From contig NZ_CP069354.1 in the NCBI RefSeq assembly GCF_016864375.1, positions 2,563,501 through 2,627,500 on the forward strand: DNA of 64,000 nt. Direction: 5' to 3'. The stretch's first letter is position 1. Each line of letters begins with the position of its first letter. The position numbers and the translations under genes are program-made. Source of the stretch: Microvirga sp. VF16. Lineage in GTDB: Bacteria > Pseudomonadota > Alphaproteobacteria > Rhizobiales > Beijerinckiaceae. This document shows, in pieces, positions 8,601-16,954 of this stretch. A model generated the notes under the pieces. The model did no database searches. It had not been told where the DNA came from and saw nothing but the letters and a program-made list of their open reading frames with translations.

Positions 8601-9673
8601 GAAGACATTTCCTCTTGTGAAACGATGGATGAGCGCAGCCGCTCGATCACGGGGAGAAGCGTGGCGCGGATGGCATGGGGATCCGGCACGTAGCGGAACT
8701 CCATGGCCTGGCGATTTTCCGGGAGCATCTGTCTGACGGTCGCCTCCGCGCCGCTGGCATAGATCGCCACATCGACCTGGGACAGGAACGCTTCCAGATC
8801 GGATGCGGTGATGAGACGTACGTCGACGTCGGAAACATGGGGTGCAAAGCGCAGCACGCCGGGCTTCATCAGGGCGGTGAATTCGGGAAAGATCGATACA
8901 ATGCCGATGCGGGCCATGGGATCGATCATGGCAAGCTGCGCCCGTGTCTCCTCAGATGGAATAAAACTTAAACCCACGACCGGAATACCGTTGGGGACAA
9001 GATGCTCGACCTCGCCGCGACGATGAGCAAGGGTGACGCAGATATCGCAGGGCAGGGGAAAGCTCTCGCCCGCGTGCAGGGCGTCCACCGTCGTCACGCC
9101 GATGGTATCACCCGCGCCGAGATAGTCCTGAATTCGGTTGGCATATTGCTGAGTCGTCTCGACGAAATTGCCAACCATGACGAGGCGCAGAGGCCGTGTC
9201 AGTGTCGGGCCCCGGGCGGCGCGAGCGTTCACCAGCGACGACACGACAGACGGCGCGAGCCCAAGCTGCTCGGCTTCGTTGAAAAGCGTCTCGATTCGGC
9301 GCTGAATCTTCCGGATCGCGGTCGAGCGCAGGCCGTCGCTGTTGTGCCCATCGCCGACATAGGTGCCCGCACCCGGTTTCGCCTCAATGAGCCCAGCCTC
9401 GCGCAGCTCCCGGTAAACCGTTGCGACAGTCATATGCGCGATGCCGGCCCGCTCCGCCAATTCCCGCACCGAGGGTAGGCGCTGGCCGGTTGGCAGCTCG
9501 CCCAAGGCAATACCAAACTCGATCAAGCCGCGCAGCTGGATGCCCAGCGGCACGGGCAGGGAGCGGTCGAGGGCTCCCGCGAGGTTGGCAAGGATGCGCT
9601 CATCCGGCGTCTGTTCCGTGTCGCTATAACGGATGCCTTCATAAGCGTCAGATGCTGATTCAGGTTTGGGCAA
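8597..9673 (-). CDS. GntR-family transcriptional regulator with a binding-protein-like effector domain
   Basis: A 358-residue regulator. Residues about 35-105 form a GntR winged helix (GQRLPSVRELAERAGIAHMTVATVYRELREAG in outline, ending GTYVGDG). The remaining 250 residues alternate beta strands and helices (LVMVGNF, DICVTLAH, IPVVGLSF, RIGIVSIF). This suggests a two-lobe periplasmic-binding-type ligand domain, not the usual UTRA, FCD or MocR domains. The only in-frame start after the upstream stop is TTG at 9673. It diverges from the ABC importer operon. A near-perfect palindrome at 9709-9726 is the likely operator. Confidence 0.82.
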   Translation of the reverse strand: MPKPESASDAYEGIRYSDTEQTPDERILANLAGALDRSLPVPLGIQLRGLIEFGIALGELPTGQRLPSVRELAERAGIAHMTVATVYRELREAGLIEAKPGAGTYVGDGHNSDGLRSTAIRKIQRRIETLFNEAEQLGLAPSVVSSLVNARAARGPTLTRPLRLVMVGNFVETTQQYANRIQDYLGAGDTIGVTTVDALHAGESFPLPCDICVTLAHRRGEVEHLVPNGIPVVGLSFIPSEETRAQLAMIDPMARIGIVSIFPEFTALMKPGVLRFAPHVSDVDVRLITASDLEAFLSQVDVAIYASGAEATVRQMLPENRQAMEFRYVPDPHAIRATLLPVIERLRSSIVSQEEMSS

Positions 9674-9680
9674 GGTACTG

Positions 9681-9710
9681 TTGACTTTTCTTGTTCGAGT
9701 GACCTACCGT
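9681..9710 (+). promoter_or_regulatory. Putative sigma-70 promoter of the ABC importer operon
   Basis: A good -35 box TTGACT (9681-9686) lies 18 bases before a weak -10 box TACCGT (9705-9710). It points toward the binding-protein gene at 9770 and overlaps the palindrome at 9709-9726, as expected for repressor control. Box assignment is by eye. Confidence 0.4.
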
Positions 9711-9726
9711 TCTAATCGATAAGAAC
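9709..9726. promoter_or_regulatory. 18-bp palindromic operator candidate in the divergent intergenic region
   Basis: GTTCTAATCGATAAGAAC reads as its own reverse complement except for one symmetric pair. It is centred on ATCGAT between the divergent GntR regulator and the importer operon. This is the classic place for autoregulated GntR operators. Binding by the neighbouring regulator is inferred. Confidence 0.55.
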
Positions 9727-9769
9727 ACCTTGGACGAAAAGCCAGGGTATTAGCAAGAGGGGAAGTGAA

Positions 9770-11350
9770 GTGAAACAAAACTTCAAACTTGGTGGATCGC
9801 TCGTTGCTGCTCTCGTCCTCGGAACTGTCCTCGGCGGCTCGGTTTCCGCGCAGACCCTGACCATGGGGCTGCGAGCCGGCCCCGACTCGATCGATCCGCA
9901 TTGGTCGACGCTCGGCAGTCAGGCGGAGGCCCTGCGCCATATCTTCGATACGCTCGTGATGTCGGACGAGAACTTGGGATTGAAGCCCGGCCTCGCGACG
10001 TCCTGGAAGCCCATCGACGACACCACCTGGGAGTTCAAGATCCGGGAAGGTGTGAAATTCCACGATGGATCGGAACTGACCGCCGAGGACGTGAAGTTCT
10101 CGATCGATCGCATTCCGGTCGTCACCGGCCCCATGAGCATGACCATCTACACGAAGCAGGTGGCGGGGACGAAGGTCGCCGATAAGTACACCCTGCACGT
10201 GAAGACCAAGGCTCCAGCGCCGACCCTGCCGAATGATTTCATCCGCCTCTTCGTTGTGTCGAAGAATGTCGGCATGGAAGCCCGCAACGAGCAGTTCAAT
10301 TCCGGCAAGGCGGCTATTGGCACCGGGCCGTACAAGTTCGTCTCCTGGGAGCCGAAGGGCGATCTCGTTCTCGAGCGCAATGATAACTACTGGGGCGGAA
10401 AGCAACCCTGGCAGAAGGTGATCCGTAAGGAGATCCCGAGCGATCCGGCCCGCATGGCAGCGCTGAAATCCGGCCAGGTCGATCTCGCCAACTACGTACC
10501 GGCTACCGACTATGCTGCTATGCAGAAGGACAAGTCGGTCGATACGTTTGTCGCCGACTCGGTCTATTTCCTGAATCTCACGCCGAATGTGAAGGAGGCC
10601 TTGCCGAGGAAGGTGAAGGTCGACGGCAAGGAGATCGATGCCAATCCGCTGCGCGATCCCAAGGTGCGTGAGGCCATGGATCTCGCCATCGACCGCAAGA
10701 CGCTGGTTCGCGTCGTGCTGGAAGGTCTCGGACGCCCGGCCAACCAGCTGATGCCCGCCAATTTCTTCGGTGGCAACAAGAACCTGCCCGAACGTCCCTA
10801 TGATCTGGCCAAGGCTAAGCAGCTTCTGGCCGATGCCGGCTATCCGAAGGGCTTCGAGATCGACTTCCACTGCACCAACAACCGCCTGCCGGGCGATGGC
10901 GCGGTGTGCGAGGCGCTCTCGCAGATGTGGGCCCGCGCCGGCTTGAAGGTGAACGCGAATGCGCTCAACGGCACCGTGTTCTTCCCAGCGCAGCAGAAGG
11001 GTGAGTTCTCCCTGTGGATGAGCGGCTGGGGCACGCTGACGGGCGAGGCGAGCTATACCTACGGTTCGCTGGTGCACACGGCCGATCCGCAGATTGGACT
11101 CGGCGCGTTCAACAAGCAGGGTTATTCCAATCCGGAAGTGGACAAGCTGCTCCAGGAAGGCGCACGCACCATGGACGATCCAAAGCGCCGCGCACTCTTC
11201 GAGAAGGTAACGGAAATCTCCATGAAGGATCGCGCTCTGATCCCGACGGTTCAGATCCAGACGGTGTGGGCCGCCAAGAAGGGCATGCTCACGATCCCGG
11301 CGCGCGTCGACCAGGAAACCCTGGCCTATGAGATCAAGCCGAAGAGCTGA
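9770..11350 (+). CDS. ABC transporter substrate-binding protein, family 5 (peptide/nickel/opine type)
   Basis: A 526-residue exported binding protein. The N-terminal signal peptide ends near SVSAQ. The mature part has the DppA/OppA fold signatures: the opening TLTMGLRAGPDSIDPH, WEFKIREGVKFHDG, and YWGGKQPW. It delivers substrate to the permeases and ATPases encoded downstream. The GTG start at 9770 is preceded by a purine-rich GAGGGGAAGTGAA. A strong hairpin with a T tract (11391-11422) separates it from the permease genes, probably letting the binding protein be made in excess. The ligand is unknown; the hydrolases of the divergent operon suggest an unusual peptide or amide. Confidence 0.92.
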   Translation: MKQNFKLGGSLVAALVLGTVLGGSVSAQTLTMGLRAGPDSIDPHWSTLGSQAEALRHIFDTLVMSDENLGLKPGLATSWKPIDDTTWEFKIREGVKFHDGSELTAEDVKFSIDRIPVVTGPMSMTIYTKQVAGTKVADKYTLHVKTKAPAPTLPNDFIRLFVVSKNVGMEARNEQFNSGKAAIGTGPYKFVSWEPKGDLVLERNDNYWGGKQPWQKVIRKEIPSDPARMAALKSGQVDLANYVPATDYAAMQKDKSVDTFVADSVYFLNLTPNVKEALPRKVKVDGKEIDANPLRDPKVREAMDLAIDRKTLVRVVLEGLGRPANQLMPANFFGGNKNLPERPYDLAKAKQLLADAGYPKGFEIDFHCTNNRLPGDGAVCEALSQMWARAGLKVNANALNGTVFFPAQQKGEFSLWMSGWGTLTGEASYTYGSLVHTADPQIGLGAFNKQGYSNPEVDKLLQEGARTMDDPKRRALFEKVTEISMKDRALIPTVQIQTVWAAKKGMLTIPARVDQETLAYEIKPKS

Positions 11351-11390
11351 TCGTATCGAAAGCCGGTCGGGGCATCCCGGCCGGCCTCTT

Positions 11391-11422
11391 CCGGAGGGAA
11401 AGCGCTTTCCCTCCGGCTTTTT
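11391..11422 (+). terminator. Intrinsic terminator/attenuating hairpin between binding-protein and permease genes
   Basis: A 12-bp perfect stem (CCGGAGGGAAAG with CTTTCCCTCCGG, CG at the tip) is followed by CTTTTT. A second, imperfect GC-rich hairpin precedes it at about 11362-11386. Both lie inside the importer operon, so partial termination is likely. Confidence 0.8.
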
Positions 11423-11497
11423 GATTAATGGACGTCAGGGCATGTCGGGCAGCCTCTCCCTCACGCCTCGGTGTCCCGGCACCATGCACGAGACAGC

Positions 11498-12472
11498 ATG
11501 ATCGGTTTTTTTATTCAGCGCGTCCTGCAGGCGCTCATGGTCGTGATCGCGATGTCGATCATCGTGTTCCTCGGCGTCTATGCCATCGGCAACCCCATCG
11601 ATGTGATGATCGATCCTGCGTCCGATCAGGCCTTGCGCGAGGCTCTGATCCATCGCTACGGCCTCGATCTTCCCCTGTACCAGCAGTACTTCGTGTTCAT
11701 GAACAACATGTTGCACGGAGATCTCGGCGAATCCTTCATCTATCGCCTGCCGGTGCTGAACCTGATCTGGTCGCGCTTCCCGGCGACCCTGGAGCTTGCC
11801 CTGACGGCCATGCTGATCGCCACGTGCCTGGGCATCCCGCTCGGCCTGTGGGCTGGATACAAGCCGGAATCGCTTTCGGCCAAGGCCATTATGGCGTTCT
11901 CCGTTCTCGGTTTCAGCGTGCCGAGCTTCTGGGTCGGACTTCTCCTCATCATGACCTTCGCGGTCGAACTCGGCTGGTTCCCGTCGGGCGGACGCGGGCC
12001 GACCACCCAGGTGCTCGGCATGAATCTGTCGATTACCTCGCTCGAGGGTTGGAGCTACATCATCCTGCCGGCGTTCAACTTGGCGCTGTTCAAGCTCGGC
12101 CTTCTGATCCGCCTGACGCGCGCGGGCACCGCCGAGGTGATGAGTTCGGATTACGTGCGCTTCGCCCGCGCACAAGGCCTCTCCGAGAGCAAGGTTGTCG
12201 GACTCCATGTGCTCAAGAACATCTCGATCCCCATCGTGACTGTGTTCGGCTTGGAACTCGGCTCGACGCTGGCCTTCGCGGTGGTGACGGAAACAGTCTT
12301 CAACTGGCCCGGCATGGGCAAGCTCATCATCGACTCGATCACGGTGCTCGACCGTCCGGTGACGGTCGCCTACCTCATCCTCGTGGTGTTCCTCTTCGTT
12401 ATGATCAATCTTGTTGTCGATCTGGTCTATGGCCAGCTTGACCCGCGCATTCGGGTAAAGGCGGCGTCATGA
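11498..12472 (+). CDS. ABC transporter permease (DppB type)
   Basis: A 324-residue inner-membrane permease of the peptide/nickel family. It starts MIGFFIQRVLQAL, the usual first helix, followed by a periplasmic loop and five further helices. The EAA-type coupling loop is near residues 215-245 (DYVRFARAQGLS and following). The ATG at 11498 was preferred to an upstream GTG because homologues begin at this helix. It forms the membrane channel with the next gene, which overlaps it by four bases. Confidence 0.92.
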   Translation: MIGFFIQRVLQALMVVIAMSIIVFLGVYAIGNPIDVMIDPASDQALREALIHRYGLDLPLYQQYFVFMNNMLHGDLGESFIYRLPVLNLIWSRFPATLELALTAMLIATCLGIPLGLWAGYKPESLSAKAIMAFSVLGFSVPSFWVGLLLIMTFAVELGWFPSGGRGPTTQVLGMNLSITSLEGWSYIILPAFNLALFKLGLLIRLTRAGTAEVMSSDYVRFARAQGLSESKVVGLHVLKNISIPIVTVFGLELGSTLAFAVVTETVFNWPGMGKLIIDSITVLDRPVTVAYLILVVFLFVMINLVVDLVYGQLDPRIRVKAAS

Positions 12473-13380
12473 GCAGTTCTCCTACAGTCGCGCTGCCGGC
12501 GGAAACCGGCTGGACCCGGCTCTCCAACTTCTGGTCGGATTTCCGCCAGAGCCCGGTTGCCGTTGCGGCCCTGATCGTCGTCGTCGTCGTGGTTCTCATG
12601 GCCCTTCTTGCGCCCTTCGTGGCGCCGCAGGATCCCTATAACCAGGAAGCTCTCGACCTGTTCGATGCCCGCCTCGAGCCTGGAGAGGTCGGATCCGGTG
12701 GCTACGTCCACTGGCTCGGCACGGATGCCGCTGGGCGAGACCTCTTCTCCGCCATTCTCTACGGTCTTCGCACGAGCCTGATCGTCGGCGTCATGGCCGG
12801 TACCCTGGCACTCGTGCTCGGCACGACGGTCGGCCTTATTGCGGCCTATTATGGCGGTCGCGTCGAGGCGCTCATCATGCGCATCATCGACCTGCAGCTC
12901 TCCCTGCCGGCGATCCTGCTCGCGCTGGTTCTCGTCGCCATGCTGGGGCAGGGCCTGATGCAGCTGGTCGCGGCGCTGGTGGCCGCGCAATACGCCTATT
13001 TCGCCCGAACCACCCATGGCGCCGCCAGCGCGGAGCGGCGCAAGGATTACATCGAGGCCGCGCTGTCCACGCCGCTGCCCGCGCGCCACGTGCTGTTTCG
13101 CCATCTCTTGCCCAATGCGCTGCCGCCGCTGATCGTGGTTGCGACTGTACAGGTGGCGAACTCCATCGCACTCGAAGCGACGCTGTCGTTCTTGGGGTTG
13201 GGCCTGCCCATCACCCAGCCTTCGCTGGGCTCCCTGATTTCCAACGGCTTCCAGTTTCTGCTCTCGGGCCGCTACTGGATCTCAATCTATCCCGGCATCG
13301 CCCTGATGCTGACCGTCGTTGCCATTAATCTCGTCGGCGATCAGGTCCGCAACGTTCTGAATCCGAGGCGCAGCCGATGA
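12469..13380 (+). CDS. ABC transporter permease (DppC type)
   Basis: A 303-residue second permease of the importer. It has the N-terminal OppC-type helix (VAVAALIVVVVVVLMALLAP), the HWLGTDAAGRDLFS motif typical of DppC, and an EAA loop around AAYRKDYIEAA-like residues 185-205. It is translationally coupled to the upstream permease (ATGA) and to the downstream ATPase gene (ATGA). Confidence 0.92.
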   Translation: MSSSPTVALPAETGWTRLSNFWSDFRQSPVAVAALIVVVVVVLMALLAPFVAPQDPYNQEALDLFDARLEPGEVGSGGYVHWLGTDAAGRDLFSAILYGLRTSLIVGVMAGTLALVLGTTVGLIAAYYGGRVEALIMRIIDLQLSLPAILLALVLVAMLGQGLMQLVAALVAAQYAYFARTTHGAASAERRKDYIEAALSTPLPARHVLFRHLLPNALPPLIVVATVQVANSIALEATLSFLGLGLPITQPSLGSLISNGFQFLLSGRYWISIYPGIALMLTVVAINLVGDQVRNVLNPRRSR

Positions 13381-14396
13381 GCGATGCGGTTCTTCGTGTC
13401 AAAGACCTTCAGACGCAGTTCCAGACCAGAGCTGGCGTTCTGAAGGCCGTCGACGGCGTCAGCTTCGAGGTCGGACGAGGCCGCATTCTCGGCCTCGTCG
13501 GTGAGTCCGGTTCCGGCAAGAGCGTGACAGGGTATTCCATTCTCGGCCTGATCGAGCCTCCTGGCAGAGTCGCAGGCGGTGAGGTTCTCTTGAACGGCAA
13601 GGATCTCACCCATCTGAAAGGCGAGGCGATGCGGCAGGTCCGCGGCGCCCAGATCGCCATGGTCTTCCAGGACCCGATGATGACGCTCAACCCGGTGCTC
13701 AAGATCGGGACGCAGATGATCGCGGCGGTGCGGGCGCACGACAAGGTCTCGCGCAAGGTGGCACGCGCCAGGGCACGCGACGCGCTCGCCAAGGTGGGTA
13801 TTCCAAGCCCCGAGGAGCGCCTCGATGCCTATCCGCATCAGCTCTCCGGTGGCATGCGCCAGCGCGTCGCGATCGCCATCGCCCTCCTTCACAGCCCTGC
13901 CGTCATCATCGCGGACGAGCCGACCACGGCGCTCGACGTTTCCATCCAGGGCCAGATCCTGGCCGAGGTGCGGCGTCTTGCGGATGATACCGGCACCGCC
14001 TTCGTCTGGGTGACGCACGACCTTGCCGTGGTGTCGAGCCTCGCGGACGATATCTGCGTCATGTATGCGGGCAGGGTGGTGGAAAGTGGTCCGGCTGCCG
14101 ATGTGATCGCATCGCCGCGCCATCCCTATACTGCGGGCCTTCTCGCATCCGTGCCGGCCGAACACGAGCCCGGGACGAAGCTTCCGCAGGTTCCCGGATC
14201 GACGCCGTCTCTGGCCAATCTTCCACCAGGCTGCGCTTTCGCACCTCGCTGCGCCAAGGCGGGACCCGCCTGCACCACGACACCGCCCGTCAAATACTTC
14301 GAGGACGGACGTACCGCCCTTTGCCATTATCCGATCGAGCCCGTTTCATGCCAGCCGCTTTCCTTGACATCGACCACGTATCGAAGCGCTTCGTAA
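13377..14396 (+). CDS. ABC transporter ATP-binding protein (DppD type)
   Basis: A 339-residue ATPase. Motifs in order are Walker A GESGSGKS, Q-loop VFQDP, signature LSGGMRQRV, Walker [13 protein letters not shown] and an H-loop VTHDL. The C-terminal oligopeptide-HPY domain carries a cysteine cluster (CAFAPRCAKAGPAC), as in other DppD proteins. It works with the DppF-type partner that follows. Confidence 0.93.
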   Translation: MSDAVLRVKDLQTQFQTRAGVLKAVDGVSFEVGRGRILGLVGESGSGKSVTGYSILGLIEPPGRVAGGEVLLNGKDLTHLKGEAMRQVRGAQIAMVFQDPMMTLNPVLKIGTQMIAAVRAHDKVSRKVARARARDALAKVGIPSPEERLDAYPHQLSGGMRQRVAIAIALLHSPAVIIADEPTTALDVSIQGQILAEVRRLADDTGTAFVWVTHDLAVVSSLADDICVMYAGRVVESGPAADVIASPRHPYTAGLLASVPAEHEPGTKLPQVPGSTPSLANLPPGCAFAPRCAKAGPACTTTPPVKYFEDGRTALCHYPIEPVSCQPLSLTSTTYRSAS

Positions 14397-15352
14397 AGCA
14401 GCTCAATCTCGGGGAGCGCATCGCCGGTTTCCTGAGCGCGGGGCCGAAGGCCGAGACCGTGCGCGCGGTGACTGATGTCAGCCTGAGTGTCGCCAAGGGC
14501 GAGGTTGTGGGCTTGGTGGGGGAATCCGGCTGCGGAAAGTCGACGCTCGGACGCATGATCGCCGGCATCTATACGCCGAGCGATGGCAAGATTCTGTTCG
14601 ACAAAGCACCCGTTGCTAAGCCGCAGGGGCGGCGCACGCAGAAGCTGACGACCCGCGTTCAGATGATCCATCAGGATCCTTTCGCGAGCCTCAATCCGCG
14701 CATCCGCATCGGCGATACAGTCGCCGAGGGTCCGGTGGCGCACAGTATCGTCAAGGCGCGTGACGCGGATTCCTACGTGGCGGATCTGCTCGGACGCGTC
14801 GGGCTCGACCCGAGCTATCGCAGGCGCTTCCCACATCAGTTTTCCGGCGGTCAGCGCCAGCGCGTCGCCATTGCCCGCGCGCTCGCCATGAAGCCTGATC
14901 TCCTGGTGCTCGACGAGCCGGTCGCTTCACTAGACGTGTCGATCCAGGCGCAGGTGCTCAACCTCTTCATGGATCTGCGCCGGGATCTCGATCTGACCGG
15001 CATCTTCATCAGCCACGATCTCGGCGTGGTGCGGCACGTTTCCGACCGCGTCGCGATCATGTATCTTGGGCGCATCGTCGAGTTGGCGCCGACGGCCGAG
15101 CTCTATGCCAATCAGAACCATCCCTATACCCGCGCGCTCTTCGAGAGCGTTCCGCGCATTGGTGTGGGCAAGAAGAATTTTCGTCCGATTGCCGGCGAAA
15201 TCCCGTCGCCGCTTCATCCGCCGAGTGGATGCCATTTCCATCCGCGCTGTCCCTTCGCGGGGCCACGCTGCAAGCGGGAAGCGCCTGCACTGACCGCCAT
15301 CGGCCCTGGCCGCTTCTCCGCCTGCCATCTCAACACCGGTGGCACGGATTAA
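14348..15352 (+). CDS. ABC transporter ATP-binding protein (DppF type)
   Basis: A 334-residue ATPase partner of the preceding DppD-type protein. It has Walker [20 protein letters not shown] after the Q-loop, signature FSGGQRQRV, Walker B LLVLDEPVASLD, and an HPY domain with CHFHPRCPFAGPRC. The ATG at 14348 lies 49 bases inside the upstream gene; an earlier in-frame start at 14321 would lengthen it by nine residues without adding domain sequence. Confidence 0.92.
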   Translation: MPAAFLDIDHVSKRFVKQLNLGERIAGFLSAGPKAETVRAVTDVSLSVAKGEVVGLVGESGCGKSTLGRMIAGIYTPSDGKILFDKAPVAKPQGRRTQKLTTRVQMIHQDPFASLNPRIRIGDTVAEGPVAHSIVKARDADSYVADLLGRVGLDPSYRRRFPHQFSGGQRQRVAIARALAMKPDLLVLDEPVASLDVSIQAQVLNLFMDLRRDLDLTGIFISHDLGVVRHVSDRVAIMYLGRIVELAPTAELYANQNHPYTRALFESVPRIGVGKKNFRPIAGEIPSPLHPPSGCHFHPRCPFAGPRCKREAPALTAIGPGRFSACHLNTGGTD

Positions 15353-15370
15353 TCGAGAGCTCCAACCCTC

Positions 15371-16894
15371 ATGACTCAGCAAGCCTCTCTCGTGGCGCTC
15401 CAGGAGCGCATCGCCGCCGTCAATGACGTGCTCAATGCGGCATCCGTCCTAACCTGGGATTCCCGCACCATGATGCCCGCGGGCGGCGCGGAAACACGTG
15501 GTCATCAGATAGCGACGCTAACTCGGCTTGCGCGCGACCTCCTTCTCGCGTCTGAGACCGAGAGCGCGCTCGAGGAGGCTGAGCGGGCGCTCGAGGGACT
15601 TGCGGAGGATTCCGCCGAGCGGCGCATGGTGCAGCAGACGCGTCACGCGGTGGATCATCACAAGCGAGTACCCGCCTCGCTGATTCAGGAGCGGGCAGCC
15701 CTTCGCACCGTCGCCCAGGCGGCCTGGATCGAGGCGCGCTCGAAGAGCGATTTCTCGATCTTTTCGCCCTACCTTGCGAAGACCGTCGCATTGTCCCGCA
15801 CCTATGCCGATTGCATCGGCTGGAGCGAGCATCCCTATGATGCCATGGTGTCGATCTACGAGCCGGGCGAAACGGCCGCGAGCCTCAAATCCCTGTTCAA
15901 GGAATTGCGGGCCGGGCTGCTGCCGATCCTCGATACGGCAAGATCGCGCCCGCAACCCCGTTCGGATTTCCTGTTCCGTGACTATCCGGAGGAGGGACAG
16001 CGCGCCTTCGGCCTGAGCCTCGCTGAGAAGCTTGGATACGATCTTCAACGTGGACGGCTGGACACCACCGTACATCCGTTCGAGGTGTCGTTCACCCGCA
16101 ACGATGTGCGCATCACCACTCGCTACAACCAGAATTATCTTCCGGCCTCCATGTTCGGCACCGCGCATGAGGTCGGGCATGGGCTCTACGAGCAAGGCGT
16201 CGATCCGGCCTATACCCGCACCACGCTTGCGACCGATCTGGTTGGTCTCTATGCGGTCGGCGGCACCAGCTTCGGTGCCCATGAATCCCAGTCGCGCTTG
16301 TGGGAGAACCATATCGTCCGCAGTCGCACTTTCTGGCATCGTCACTTCCCCGAACTGCAGAAGCATTTTCCGGATCAGCTCGGCGATGTGAGCGCGGAGG
16401 AATTCTATCTCGCTGTCACCCGCGTCGAGCCCGGCTTCATCCGCGTCGAGGCAGATGAACTCACCTACGACTTCCACATCATGCTGCGGAGCGACATCGA
16501 ATGCGCGCTCATGGACGGCAAGCTGCCTGTCGCCGAGCTGCCGGAAGCCTGGAATGCCGCGATTCGGCGCGATCTTGATCTCATCGTGCCGAACGATGCG
16601 AAGGGTGTTCTTCAGGATGTGCATTGGTCGACCGGCTATATCGGCTCCTTCCCGACCTATACCATCGGCAACGTCATGGGCGCCCAGGTGATGGAGACCC
16701 TGCGTCGACAGAAGCCATCACTCGATGCGGCCATCGAGGCTGGCCAGTACTCTGCCCTGGCGGAAGAGCTGCGCAGCCGGATCTGGCGGCACGGTCGCCG
16801 GTTCATGCGCGACGAGTTGCTTGAGCGCGAAACGGGACGGCGCCTCAATCCCGCGCCTTACCTTGCCTATCTGCGCGGCAAGTACGCGGCATAA
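15371..16894 (+). CDS. M32 family metallocarboxypeptidase
   Basis: A 507-residue thermostable-carboxypeptidase-1 (Taq) family protein, normal length. The zinc motif HEVGH is at about residue 265, in the context GTAHEVGHGLYEQG. A downstream glutamate in HESQSRLWEN completes the metal site. These cytoplasmic enzymes remove C-terminal residues from peptides. It lies 18 bases after the importer ATPase and before a strong terminator, so it is the last gene of the importer operon and probably trims the imported peptide. Confidence 0.92.
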   Translation: MTQQASLVALQERIAAVNDVLNAASVLTWDSRTMMPAGGAETRGHQIATLTRLARDLLLASETESALEEAERALEGLAEDSAERRMVQQTRHAVDHHKRVPASLIQERAALRTVAQAAWIEARSKSDFSIFSPYLAKTVALSRTYADCIGWSEHPYDAMVSIYEPGETAASLKSLFKELRAGLLPILDTARSRPQPRSDFLFRDYPEEGQRAFGLSLAEKLGYDLQRGRLDTTVHPFEVSFTRNDVRITTRYNQNYLPASMFGTAHEVGHGLYEQGVDPAYTRTTLATDLVGLYAVGGTSFGAHESQSRLWENHIVRSRTFWHRHFPELQKHFPDQLGDVSAEEFYLAVTRVEPGFIRVEADELTYDFHIMLRSDIECALMDGKLPVAELPEAWNAAIRRDLDLIVPNDAKGVLQDVHWSTGYIGSFPTYTIGNVMGAQVMETLRRQKPSLDAAIEAGQYSALAEELRSRIWRHGRRFMRDELLERETGRRLNPAPYLAYLRGKYAA

Positions 16895-16920
16895 GGTATT
16901 CGTTCAGACGCATGAAGTGC

Positions 16921-16954
16921 GCCGGAGCGGTCTTATCCGCTCCGGCTCATTTTT
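16921..16954 (+). terminator. Intrinsic terminator after the M32 carboxypeptidase gene
   Basis: A 10-bp perfect stem (GCCGGAGCGG with CCGCTCCGGC, six-base loop) is followed by TCATTTTT. It ends the importer/carboxypeptidase operon and touches the end of the convergent SIP gene. Confidence 0.85.
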
